7,852 nucleotides of DNA from UMGS172 sp045637775 (GCA_045637775.1 JAZUAC010000069.1:1-7852), one strand, 5' to 3'; counted from the stretch's first letter, positions 1-6,330 are shown. Translations and numbers: made by a program. The notes: generated by a model from the sequence alone, not told the origin.

Positions 1-483
1 CATGCCGGTACCCAGATTAGTGGGGCATTCGGTCAAAAATCCCAACTTTTCCGAAAAAGCGAACTTAAGTTTGCGATTCAAAACAGTATCTATTTCATCA
101 CACAAAGAATATGCTTCGTTAAGGCACTCACCCGAATGTAAAACCTGAATCCTTAAATGATCCTCCTCGCCTACCATGATACTGACCGACTCATCATCCG
201 ACAAAAGCAGTATTCTACCTTCACGGTTTTGGGCGAATTTGGGGCTGATGCAATGTCTTTCAACCATCGCATAGGCTTCAAGGTCACCTAATGTGTCCAT
301 TTCTATTTCGCGAAGCTTTATTTTAAGACCGGCACTCAAAACCGCATCAGCAATCATTCGATTGGTGTTTTTAAGCTCGGTCAACGACAATTTTGACGGA
401 AAAGGTATTCCTTCAATGTTTCGTGCCAAACGAACCCTTGTGCTTAAAGCAATGTTTTTATTGTTATATTCATACCATAGCAT
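1..483 (-). CDS. mcsB: Protein-arginine kinase McsB, N-terminal 161 residues (cut by left edge)
   Basis: McsB is an ATP:guanido phosphotransferase-family kinase that phosphorylates arginine side chains in proteins. It inactivates the repressor CtsR and tags misfolded proteins for ClpCP in the cytoplasm. I translated the reverse strand from the ATG at 483-481; the frame stays open to base 1. Visible landmarks are STRVRLARN (residues 14-22, arginine-rich nucleotide-binding segment), GEEDHLRIQ (105-113, the phosphagen-kinase EEDH motif with the catalytic carboxylate) and ECPTNLGTGM (152-161, the conserved Cys-Pro-Thr-Asn loop, Cys153). Family members are about 340-360 residues, so somewhat under half is present. 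The start lies 3 nt after the mcsA stop and has a GGAGGA ribosome binding site inside the mcsA 3' end, so translation is probably coupled. The order ctsR-mcsA-mcsB is the classic Bacillota one, and clpC is expected next, outside the window. Identity is secure; activity is inferred from the family. Confidence 0.95.
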   Translation of the reverse strand, partial: MLWYEYNNKNIALSTRVRLARNIEGIPFPSKLSLTELKNTNRMIADAVLSAGLKIKLREIEMDTLGDLEAYAMVERHCISPKFAQNREGRILLLSDDESVSIMVGEEDHLRIQVLHSGECLNEAYSLCDEIDTVLNRKLKFAFSEKLGFLTECPTNLGTGM

Positions 484-486
484 TGC

Positions 487-999
487 TTATTCCTCCAAAG
501 CCTTAATTTCATCACGAATGCGAGCCGCCGATTCGAAATCTTCTTTTACAACCGCCTCGGCCATTTTTGCTTTTAATTCAGCAATTTGCTGTACCTTTTC
601 ATTGACCTTAGATTCTTCTTGCTTGCTGTTATCTTCAACAACGGCCTCAATGGTACAAGGTTTTTTACCAACATGAGTTGTCTTGCTGTGAATACGCGAT
701 ATCAAAGGCGAAAGCTCAGTCTCGAAAATAACATAACAATTAGCACAACCAACCTTACCTGTCCTTCGTACAGTATCAAAATCGGTGCCGCAGCATTCGC
801 ATTTAGTTTTTTCTTTAAACTGAATTGAGTTATCATTCAAAATAGATGATAGCATTTTAAAGATGTCACCGTCATAAGAAATTGATTTTTTATATTCTAC
901 TGCACAGGAATCGCATAAATACATATCACGCACAATTCCGTTGCGGACATAGTGAATGTGCGAAGTAGCAATATTTTGTTTACATTTCTGACAAAGCAT
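487..999 (-). CDS. mcsA: McsA, zinc-binding activator of McsB (UVR-motif protein)
   Basis: McsA binds and stimulates the arginine kinase McsB and takes part in control of CtsR and ClpC. The 170-residue protein has four cysteine pairs suited to two or more zinc sites: C3-x2-C6 with C29-x2-C32, and C67-x2-C70 with C85-x2-C88. A segment IHSKTTHVGKKP (103-114) matches the conserved IHGxTxHxGK stretch of the family. Residues about 136-170 form a charged helical UVR (UvrB/UvrC-type) motif ending FESAARIRDEIKALEE, the usual McsA C-terminus. Length is close to the family norm of about 180. The ATG start at 999 has a GAGGAA ribosome binding site 6-7 nt upstream and lies 17 nt after the ctsR stop; the stop is 3 nt before mcsB. 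I see no missing zinc ligand or truncation. It is the second gene of the CtsR-repressed operon. Confidence 0.95.
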   Translation of the reverse strand: MLCQKCKQNIATSHIHYVRNGIVRDMYLCDSCAVEYKKSISYDGDIFKMLSSILNDNSIQFKEKTKCECCGTDFDTVRRTGKVGCANCYVIFETELSPLISRIHSKTTHVGKKPCTIEAVVEDNSKQEESKVNEKVQQIAELKAKMAEAVVKEDFESAARIRDEIKALEE

Positions 1000-1016
1000 T
1001 AAATCTTCCTCTCAAA

Positions 1017-1466
1017 TCAAATTTGCGACAGTAACATCTGCTTTAATACCGCAGCTCGGATGTTATCTCGCAACACTACAGGTATTTGTCTCATTACAGG
1101 AATCGAAATTGCAGAATACATAAGCTTTACCTTTGATTCATCCAAAATGCCTGCATTACAACAATTTTCCAAAATTATTCTTGCTGTTGCATCATCAATA
1201 TCATCACCTATTGAGTTGACAAGGTGCATTAAAGCCGATGCACCGTCTACCCTTACGCGGGTGATTCGGATATAGCCGCCTCCACCGCGGCGGCTTTCTA
1301 CCATGTATCCGTGTTCAGGAATAAATCTTGACGACAAAACATAATTGATCTGACTCGGCACACAGCCAATCTGCGATGCGAAATCGTTTCTTTGTATTTC
1401 GGCAATACCATCGGACTCATCTAGAATTCTATTTATCTCGGCGGCTATAAAGTCACTTAATCTCAT
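1017..1466 (-). CDS. ctsR: CtsR, transcriptional repressor of class III heat-shock genes
   Basis: CtsR is a dimeric winged-helix repressor that binds tandem heptad operators upstream of clp genes and its own operon, and is released on heat or thiol stress. The protein from this start has 149 residues, beginning MRLSDFIAAEIN as family members do. The helix-turn-helix spans about residues 24-47 (IQRNDFASQIGCVPSQINYV), followed by the wing R60-GGGGYIRI. The arginine before the four glycines corresponds to the DNA-contacting arginine that McsB targets in characterised homologues (family knowledge). The C-terminal half (about 75-149) is the helical dimerisation/McsB-interaction domain. The frame can be extended upstream to a start at 1511, but that would lie upstream of the -10 box at 1500-1505, so it is not transcribed from this promoter. 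The ATG at 1466 has AAGGAG 8 nt upstream. Autorepression is supported by the operator at 1513-1529. Confidence 0.95.
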   Translation of the reverse strand: MRLSDFIAAEINRILDESDGIAEIQRNDFASQIGCVPSQINYVLSSRFIPEHGYMVESRRGGGGYIRITRVRVDGASALMHLVNSIGDDIDDATARIILENCCNAGILDESKVKLMYSAISIPVMRQIPVVLRDNIRAAVLKQMLLSQI

Positions 1467-1474
1467 ATATATAA

Positions 1475-1480
1475 CTCCTT
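1475..1480 (-). promoter_or_regulatory. Ribosome binding site that fixes the ctsR start
   Basis: On the minus strand this reads AAGGAG, with 8 nt between it and the ATG at 1466-1464. It decides the 149-residue ctsR start over the longer 164-residue frame beginning at 1511. Confidence 0.85.
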
Positions 1481-1499
1481 TTCCTTCTTTTCCAAACAC

Positions 1500-1528
1500 A
1501 TTATAACACATTGGTCAAAGAAAGTCAA
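1500..1528 (-). promoter_or_regulatory. Sigma-A promoter of ctsR-mcsA-mcsB
   Basis: On the minus strand there is a -35 box TTGACT (1528-1523), a 17-nt spacer, and a perfect -10 box TATAAT (1505-1500). The -10 is preceded by TGT, an extended -10 element. Transcription should begin near 1493, giving a leader of roughly 27 nt before the ctsR ATG at 1466. The -35 box is part of the second CtsR half-site, so repressor binding would exclude RNA polymerase. Confidence 0.88.
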
Positions 1529-1529
1529 A
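1513..1529 (+). promoter_or_regulatory. CtsR operator (tandem heptad repeat)
   Basis: The plus strand reads GGTCAAA-GAA-AGTCAAA, an exact match to the published CtsR consensus RGTCAAA-NAN-RGTCAAA. A further GTCAA follows at 1530-1534, but out of the 10-nt phase. The operator overlaps the -35 box and spacer of the promoter reading leftward into ctsR, which predicts autorepression of the operon. Confidence 0.93.
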
Positions 1530-1605
1530 GTCAATTTTCAAAATTCGCAAATTATTTACATTCACCAAATAATAATCTCATACATAGAATGCAATAGAAG
1601 TCACG

Positions 1606-1613
1606 AAAGGAGG
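1606..1613 (+). promoter_or_regulatory. Strong ribosome binding site of the cysteine-rich mini-gene
   Basis: AAAGGAGG lies 7 nt before the ATG at 1621. It is nearly fully complementary to the 16S rRNA 3' end and is the main proof that the very short reading frame behind it is translated. Between the CtsR operator and this site (1535-1605) I find no convincing promoter. TTTACA (1555-1560) with CATACA (1579-1584) is a weak candidate, and CATACATA (1579-1586) only loosely resembles sporulation-sigma -10 elements. Confidence 0.85.
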
Positions 1614-1620
1614 AAAACAC

Positions 1621-1740
1621 ATGTGTAACGGTTTTGGTGGCGGCAATTGCTGCTGGATCATCATTCTTCTTGTCATCATCTTCAGCTGCTGCGGTGGCAA
1701 TGACAACGGATGCGGTTGCAACAACAACGGTTGCTGCTAA
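1621..1740 (+). CDS. 39-residue Gly/Asn/Cys-rich mini-protein with a short hydrophobic core
   Basis: A 40-codon frame (ATG at 1621, TAA at 1738-1740) encodes 39 residues with 9 Cys, 9 Gly and 7 Asn. The layout is a glycine-rich N-terminus, a CC pair at 10-11, a hydrophobic run WIIILLVIIF (12-21), a second CC pair at 23-24, then a Gly/Asn/Cys tail with CGC and a final CC. The hydrophobic stretch is short for a full membrane span (about 10 residues), so membrane association is only possible. Proteins of this style occur in Clostridia under names such as 'chorion class high-cysteine HCB protein'; small spore proteins of the YjcZ type share the Gly-rich plus hydrophobic plan. I recall the resemblance only and have no alignment; function is unknown. 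The gene is supported by AAAGGAGG 7 nt upstream and a perfect terminator 14 nt after the stop, so it is probably monocistronic. It is transcribed divergently from ctsR. Confidence 0.82.
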   Translation: MCNGFGGGNCCWIIILLVIIFSCCGGNDNGCGCNNNGCC

Positions 1741-1754
1741 TCTCCCCCACTTTC

Positions 1755-1790
1755 ACGGCTGACCAATTGGTCAGCCGTTTTTCTTTTTTG
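1755..1790 (+). terminator. Rho-independent terminator of the mini-gene
   Basis: ACGGCTGACC (1755-1764) pairs perfectly with GGTCAGCCGT (1769-1778) around an AATT loop: a 10-bp GC-rich stem followed by TTTTTC and six more T. It lies 14 nt past the stop of the cysteine-rich gene and separates that gene from the alr-lacZ unit. Confidence 0.93.
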
Positions 1791-1834
1791 CCAATATTTT
1801 TACAAAATACATATTTGTTATCAAGATGTTTATA

Positions 1835-1863
1835 TTGACTCTCGACAAATTAGAGATTAATAT
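1835..1863 (+). promoter_or_regulatory. Candidate distal promoter for alr-lacZ
   Basis: TTGACT (1835-1840), a 17-nt spacer, and TAATAT (1858-1863) form a fair sigma-A promoter that would give a leader of about 95 nt. The surrounding DNA is so AT-rich that chance -10 matches are likely, so this is the weaker of the two candidates. Confidence 0.4.
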
Positions 1864-1903
1864 ATATTTTAAATAATATTATATAAATAAACAGTAGAAA
1901 ATT

Positions 1904-1932
1904 TTGTCGCAATGATGTATAATGGTTATAAT
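1904..1932 (+). promoter_or_regulatory. Candidate proximal promoter for alr-lacZ
   Basis: TTGTCG (1904-1909), a 17-nt spacer, and a perfect TATAAT (1927-1932) would start transcription near 1939, about 26 nt before the alr ATG. A second TATAAT sits at 1918-1923 but lacks a good -35 box at the right distance. Confidence 0.6.
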
Positions 1933-1954
1933 TATATGATAATTTCGTGAATGC

Positions 1955-1958
1955 GAGG
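1955..1958 (+). promoter_or_regulatory. Ribosome binding site deciding the alr start
   Basis: GAGG, within GCGAGG, lies 6 nt before the ATG at 1965. It sits inside the possible extension from the GTG at 1947, which itself has no Shine-Dalgarno sequence upstream. This favours the ATG. Confidence 0.7.
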
Positions 1959-1964
1959 TACATC

Positions 1965-3146
1965 ATGGATTTTTTAAGACGAACATGGGCCGAAATCGAT
2001 CTTGACAATGCTTTGTATAATTTTGAACACATAAAAAGGCTTGCCAACTATCGTTCGGTCATGCCTGTTGTCAAGGCAGATGCCTACGGACACGGCGCCA
2101 ATATTTTAGCAAAGATGTATGAACAAAACGGTGCAGACGGTTTTGCTGTTTCTAACATAAACGAGGCTATAAAGCTTCGGAAATACGGAATAAAGAGTGA
2201 TATTCTTGTTTTAGGCTTTACCCCTATCAAATACATCAATCAGATGTATGCCTTTAACATTACCCAAACGGTCTACTGCAAGGAATATGCCGAACAGTTG
2301 TCAAAAGCCGCAGCTTCTAACAATTTTGTTATAAAAGCACATTTCAAGATTGACACAGGTATGTGCCGAATAGGCTTTGACGCAAGAAACGGTGAGCTTT
2401 GCGGTATTTCGGAAATTATAGATTGCTTGAAATTACCCAATCTCAAATTTGAAGGTATATTCACCCATTTTTCCTCGGCAGACAGCACTGATGATGAAGA
2501 TATATCTTTTTCCGATGATCAGTATAAATTATTCTGTGACACAGTTGACCGTTTGAAGTCAGATGGTTATGATTTCAAGTATATTCATTGCTGTAATTCT
2601 GCCGCTTCTGCTTTGAGAAGCAGTGACAACGGCAATCTTATAAGACCGGGTATTATTCTCTATGGTTTATCCCCTTCATTTGGACTTGATATAGGTTTTG
2701 TACAAAGACCGATAATGTCGATAAAATCTGTCATTTCAATGGTTAAAACCATTCAAAAAGGTGATTCTGTAAGCTACGGCCGAACCTTTACAGCCGACAG
2801 ATCAATGACGGTCGCCACCGTACCGATAGGCTATGCCGACGGATATCCAAGAGCCATGTCAAACCGAGGATATGTTTTGATAAACGGCAAGAAAGCCCCA
2901 ATCATCGGCAGAGTTTGTATGGATCAGATGACGGTCGATGTTACCGATATTGAAGATGTCACTATTGATACCGTAGTTACCGTAATCGGACAAGATGGCG
3001 AATATTCTGTAACACTTGATGACATTGCAAAGGCCTGTAACACGATAAGCTACGAAATAATGTGCAACATTTCAATTCGTATGCCGCGTGTTTATATTAA
3101 AAATAAAGAAACCGTTGAGGTTGTTTATTTAGGAGGTACATTATGA
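1965..3146 (+). CDS. alr: Alanine racemase (PLP-dependent)
   Basis: The enzyme interconverts L- and D-alanine in the cytoplasm, supplying D-alanine for peptidoglycan. The 393-residue product starts MDFLRRTWAEIDLD, the usual family opening, and has near-normal length. The PLP lysine is K37 in VVKADAYGHG. KIDTGMCRIGF (128-138) carries the conserved Arg135, GIILYG (229-234) lies near the end of the TIM barrel, and SYGRTF (270-275) holds the catalytic tyrosine Y271 of the second subunit site. VPIGYADGYPR (286-296), GRVCMDQ (315-321) and SYEIMCNISIRMPRVY form the C-terminal beta domain. A GTG at 1947 in frame would add six residues, but the ribosome binding site GAGG at 1955-1958 points to the ATG at 1965. 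The stop TGA overlaps the lacZ ATG in ATGA. Arginine codons are mixed (8 AGA, 4 CGA, 4 CGT, 1 AGG, 1 CGG by hand count), unlike lacZ. It could be a biosynthetic or a catabolic racemase; the sequence does not distinguish these. Confidence 0.95.
   Translation: MDFLRRTWAEIDLDNALYNFEHIKRLANYRSVMPVVKADAYGHGANILAKMYEQNGADGFAVSNINEAIKLRKYGIKSDILVLGFTPIKYINQMYAFNITQTVYCKEYAEQLSKAAASNNFVIKAHFKIDTGMCRIGFDARNGELCGISEIIDCLKLPNLKFEGIFTHFSSADSTDDEDISFSDDQYKLFCDTVDRLKSDGYDFKYIHCCNSAASALRSSDNGNLIRPGIILYGLSPSFGLDIGFVQRPIMSIKSVISMVKTIQKGDSVSYGRTFTADRSMTVATVPIGYADGYPRAMSNRGYVLINGKKAPIIGRVCMDQMTVDVTDIEDVTIDTVVTVIGQDGEYSVTLDDIAKACNTISYEIMCNISIRMPRVYIKNKETVEVVYLGGTL
3131..3136 (+). promoter_or_regulatory. lacZ ribosome binding site inside the alr 3' end
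   Basis: AGGAGG lies 6 nt before the lacZ ATG at 3143 and within the last codons of alr. Together with the 4-nt ATGA overlap it indicates translational coupling plus strong independent initiation. Confidence 0.88.
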
Positions 3147-6100
3147 TAAAAGAACGTTACCACAATAATATCAATGTGTCGCGTTTGGGAACTGCCAAGC
3201 CCCGTGCTTACTACATTCCTTACGGCACACCTGAGGAAGCCAAGGCCAACATTCGTGAGGAAAGCAGCCGTTTTAAGCTTTTGTCGGATTGCAAATGGGC
3301 TTTCAAGTATTTTGAATCTTATGAGTATATCCCCGAAAACATCACCGATGAAAATATAAGCCTTTCTGATTGGGATAAGATTCCTGTTCCCTCTAACTGG
3401 CAGTTGCAGGGCTATGACAAACCGCAGTACATCAATGTCAGATTCCCTTTCCCCATTGATATTCCCAATGTTCCCAAGAACACTCCTGCTGCCTGTTATG
3501 CTATCGACTTCACAATTCACGAAGATATTGATATGTATAGCAAATACATCGTTTTTGAGGGCGTTGACAGTTGCGTTTATCTTTACATAAACGGTCAATT
3601 TGTCGGTTATAGCCAGATTTCACACTTACTTTCCGAATTTGATATTACTAAGTATCTCAAAAATGGCAAAAACCGTATGACCGCTATCGTTTCCAAGTGG
3701 TGTGACGGTTCTTACCTTGAGTGTCAGGATAAATGGAGAATGGCGGGCATTTTCCGTGATGTTTATCTTCTTATCCGTCCCAAGGGTCATGTCGGTGACG
3801 TTCAGGTCGGAACAGTTGTTTCTGACGACTACCGCGAAGCCACAGTTAAGGTTGATATTGAGTCCTCTATTGCCGAGGATTCGATGGTCACCCTTTTCAA
3901 CTCACAAGGTGAAAAACTCGAAACCACCCTTTTCGATGCTTCAGGTCACGCCGAATTGAAGGTTTCAGACCCCAGAATGTGGAGTGCTGAATATCCCGAG
4001 CTTTATAAGGTCATTATCGAGAGTGGTGATGAATTTATCACTGTACCTGTAGGTATCAAAACACAGAAGATTGAGGACGGCGTATTCTACTTCAACGGAA
4101 GAAACATCAAGATTAAGGGTGTAAACCGTCACGATTTCAACTATAAAAACGGCTATGTTTGTTCTGTTGCCGATATGAAAAAAGATATTATCACCATGAA
4201 GCGTCATAATATCAATGCAATCCGTACCTCTCACTACCCTAACGACCCAAGGTTCTATCAGCTTTGTGACGAACTCGGTATGTATGTAATGTGCGAGGCT
4301 GATTTTGAGTGTCACGGTGTCGGCTGGCCCAATTATTACAACCGCAACAATGCAGTAAAGCGTCCCGTAAGAGGTACTATTGCCGATGACCCTCAGTGGG
4401 AAGGACAGATTGTTGAGCGTGTTCTCTTAATGGTCGAAAACTTCAAGAACCACACCTCTATCATTTCCTGGTCGATGGGTAATGAATCAGGTTGGGGTTG
4501 CAATGTTGATAAGGCTTTGCAAGAAACCAAGCGCCGTGACCCTTCGAGATTCACACATTATGAGGATATTATTTCGGGTTCTACCGAAACTCAGCTTTAT
4601 TTGGATGAGATGCCTGCAGCAGTCGATACACACAGCCGTATGTATTCTCCTCCTGCATGGTGCGAGAACATGATGCGTGTCTGCACCGAGCAGAAATATC
4701 CTAAGCCTTTCGTACTTTGTGAGTACTGTCACGCTATGGGTAACGGACCCGGCGACCTTAAGGAATATTGGGATATTATCAATAGGTATGACTGCTTTAT
4801 GGGTGGCTTTGTTTGGGAATGGTTCAACCACGGTCTTTACAACGGTAAAGCCGAAAACGGCAAGGCTATGTACTTCTATGGCGGTGACTATGGTGAAAAG
4901 TATCACGATGCCGAATTTGTCTGCGACGGTCTTGTATCTCCCGATTTGAAGCCTATGCCCGGTCTTAAAGAGTATAAAAATATCTTGAAGCCGTTTGCTT
5001 TGAATCCGATTGACCTCACCTGCGGTATGTTTGAGCTTACCAACGGTTATGATTTCAGTTATATGTCGCGTCTTGAGGGTAATTGGGAACTCACTCAAAA
5101 CGGAGAGGTCGTTGCAAGCGGTTTAATCGGATCACTTGCAATTCCGCCCAGAAAAACCGAGCGTATCAATTTGGGTTACAATATGCCTGCAACAGGTCGT
5201 TGCTTTGTTAAGGTTTGGTTCACCTCTTACGGTAACAATTGTATTCCCGACGGTGAGATTGTCGGCTTTGAGCAGTTTGAATTACCTACCGAGCAGGTCG
5301 TAGTTGACAAGCTTCATTACGGTAATGTTCAGTGCACCGAGGATAACCTCAACATTACACTTTCGTCTGACCGCTTCACCTATATTTTCAATAAGGAACT
5401 GTGCGGTTTCACTTCGTTGAAGGTCAACGGAAAAGAGCTTTTGAAGGAAGTAATGAAGTTTAATATCTGGCGTGCACCTACCGATAATGACCGTTTTGAA
5501 AAGTCTAAATGGTTTACCGCTTGCCTTGATGATTCTTCAGCTTATGAGAAATCCACTACCGTTTCCGAGCACGAGGGTGTTGTAACAGTTCATAACGATT
5601 TCATCATGGCAGCTCCTACCAAGTGGCCTCACTTCAACGTTTCGGCTGAATGGTCGGTATTCCACGATGGTACAATTTCATTACACCTTAACGGTAAGCT
5701 TGGCAAGGGTATCCGATTCACCCCAATTAAAGATGGCGAGCTTGAGAATCCTTATGATGACCAGGTTGACATTATCACATACTTCCCGAGATTCGGCTTT
5801 AATATGACGCTTGATAAATCATTTGACGCGGTTGAATATTTTGGCATGGGTCCCTATCATTCATACTGCGATATGCACCACGCTTCGTATATGGGCAAAT
5901 TCAACTCTACAGTAAAAAAAGAGTTCTTTGAGTTTATCCGTCCTCAGGATTGCGGTAACCACTGGAACACCGAGTTTGCTTATGTTCATAATGCAAACGG
6001 TTTGGGTATAGCAGTCATTAAAGAAGACAACCCGTTTGACTTCTCGGCTATCCCCTACGAGGCTCACGAATTGGGTAAATACGCTCATAATTATGAATTA

Positions 6101-6271
6101 CCCGAGTCTGACAAGACTGTATTTTCGATCGACTATAAAAACAGTGGTGTCGGTTCAAACTCATGTGGTCCTGTACTTTTAGAAAAATACCGTATGGCCG
6201 ACAAAGAATTCACCTTCAATGTACGCATAATCCCCACCGACAAACCCCTTAAATTCCCCGAAGACATTTAA
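3143..6271 (+). CDS. lacZ: Beta-galactosidase, glycoside hydrolase family 2, LacZ type
   Basis: This retaining enzyme cleaves terminal beta-D-galactosides such as lactose in the cytoplasm; no signal peptide is visible. At 1042 residues it matches five-domain LacZ (E. coli, 1023). The N-terminal jelly roll (about 45-215) has VPSNWQLQGYDKPQYINV with N98 (E. coli N102) and QDKWRMAGIFRDV with D196 (E. coli D201). The immunoglobulin-like domain follows, then the TIM barrel (about 310-620). Within it are GVNRHDF (326-332), RTSHYP (361-366), Mg ligands E389 and H391, acid/base E448 in MGNESGWG, and nucleophile E527 in LCEYCHAMGN with H530. NIWRAPTDND (774-783) opens the C-terminal Bgal_small_N region, which ends after GVGSNSCGP (1002-1010). 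There Cys1008 replaces E. coli Trp999, a sugar-stacking residue. No lac repressor or permease gene adjoins; expression probably follows alr. Arginine codons are mostly CGT (23 of 39), suggesting high expression. All catalytic residues are present. Confidence 0.96.
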   Translation: MIKERYHNNINVSRLGTAKPRAYYIPYGTPEEAKANIREESSRFKLLSDCKWAFKYFESYEYIPENITDENISLSDWDKIPVPSNWQLQGYDKPQYINVRFPFPIDIPNVPKNTPAACYAIDFTIHEDIDMYSKYIVFEGVDSCVYLYINGQFVGYSQISHLLSEFDITKYLKNGKNRMTAIVSKWCDGSYLECQDKWRMAGIFRDVYLLIRPKGHVGDVQVGTVVSDDYREATVKVDIESSIAEDSMVTLFNSQGEKLETTLFDASGHAELKVSDPRMWSAEYPELYKVIIESGDEFITVPVGIKTQKIEDGVFYFNGRNIKIKGVNRHDFNYKNGYVCSVADMKKDIITMKRHNINAIRTSHYPNDPRFYQLCDELGMYVMCEADFECHGVGWPNYYNRNNAVKRPVRGTIADDPQWEGQIVERVLLMVENFKNHTSIISWSMGNESGWGCNVDKALQETKRRDPSRFTHYEDIISGSTETQLYLDEMPAAVDTHSRMYSPPAWCENMMRVCTEQKYPKPFVLCEYCHAMGNGPGDLKEYWDIINRYDCFMGGFVWEWFNHGLYNGKAENGKAMYFYGGDYGEKYHDAEFVCDGLVSPDLKPMPGLKEYKNILKPFALNPIDLTCGMFELTNGYDFSYMSRLEGNWELTQNGEVVASGLIGSLAIPPRKTERINLGYNMPATGRCFVKVWFTSYGNNCIPDGEIVGFEQFELPTEQVVVDKLHYGNVQCTEDNLNITLSSDRFTYIFNKELCGFTSLKVNGKELLKEVMKFNIWRAPTDNDRFEKSKWFTACLDDSSAYEKSTTVSEHEGVVTVHNDFIMAAPTKWPHFNVSAEWSVFHDGTISLHLNGKLGKGIRFTPIKDGELENPYDDQVDIITYFPRFGFNMTLDKSFDAVEYFGMGPYHSYCDMHHASYMGKFNSTVKKEFFEFIRPQDCGNHWNTEFAYVHNANGLGIAVIKEDNPFDFSAIPYEAHELGKYAHNYELPESDKTVFSIDYKNSGVGSNSCGPVLLEKYRMADKEFTFNVRIIPTDKPLKFPEDI

Positions 6272-6280
6272 TCGGAACAG

Positions 6281-6312
6281 AAAAACCCTGCGTTTTAAAA
6301 CGCAGGGTTTTT
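6281..6312. terminator. Bidirectional terminator between lacZ and the GH16 gene
   Basis: A 32-bp perfect palindrome: AAAAACCCTGCGTTTT followed by its exact reverse complement. The core stem CCCTGCG/CGCAGGG is flanked by A and T runs on both sides, so it ends transcripts from either strand. It lies 9 nt after the lacZ stop and 18 nt beyond the stop of the converging gene at 6331. Confidence 0.94.
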
Positions 6313-6330
6313 GTTTATTTATTGTTATTT

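Noticed and set aside
293..676. Plus-strand open frame spanning the mcsB/mcsA junction
   Set aside because: It is antisense to two well-supported genes, and its low-complexity Ser/Leu content is typical of a shadow frame.
1467..1511. Upstream extension of ctsR by 15 residues (MCYNVFGKEGKGVIY)
   Set aside because: It overlaps the -10 box and lacks a ribosome binding site; the ATG at 1466 has AAGGAG 8 nt upstream and gives the family N-terminus.
1741..1800. Possible riboswitch or attenuator ahead of alr
   Set aside because: The only strong structure is a simple 10-bp hairpin with a T-run directly behind the mini-gene, with no alternative anti-terminator pairing seen; it is an ordinary terminator.
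1947..1964. GTG start adding six residues to alanine racemase
   Set aside because: The better ribosome binding site lies inside this stretch and points to the ATG at 1965, which gives the normal MDFL-RTWAEIDLD opening.
1850..2047. 65-codon minus-strand frame over the alr promoter and start
   Set aside because: It consists of AT-rich leader DNA and antisense alr, and has no ribosome binding site or conserved feature.
4487..5098. 203-codon open frame on the minus strand inside lacZ
   Set aside because: It is antisense to the catalytic core of a clearly intact lacZ, lacks a ribosome binding site and shows no recognisable domain.
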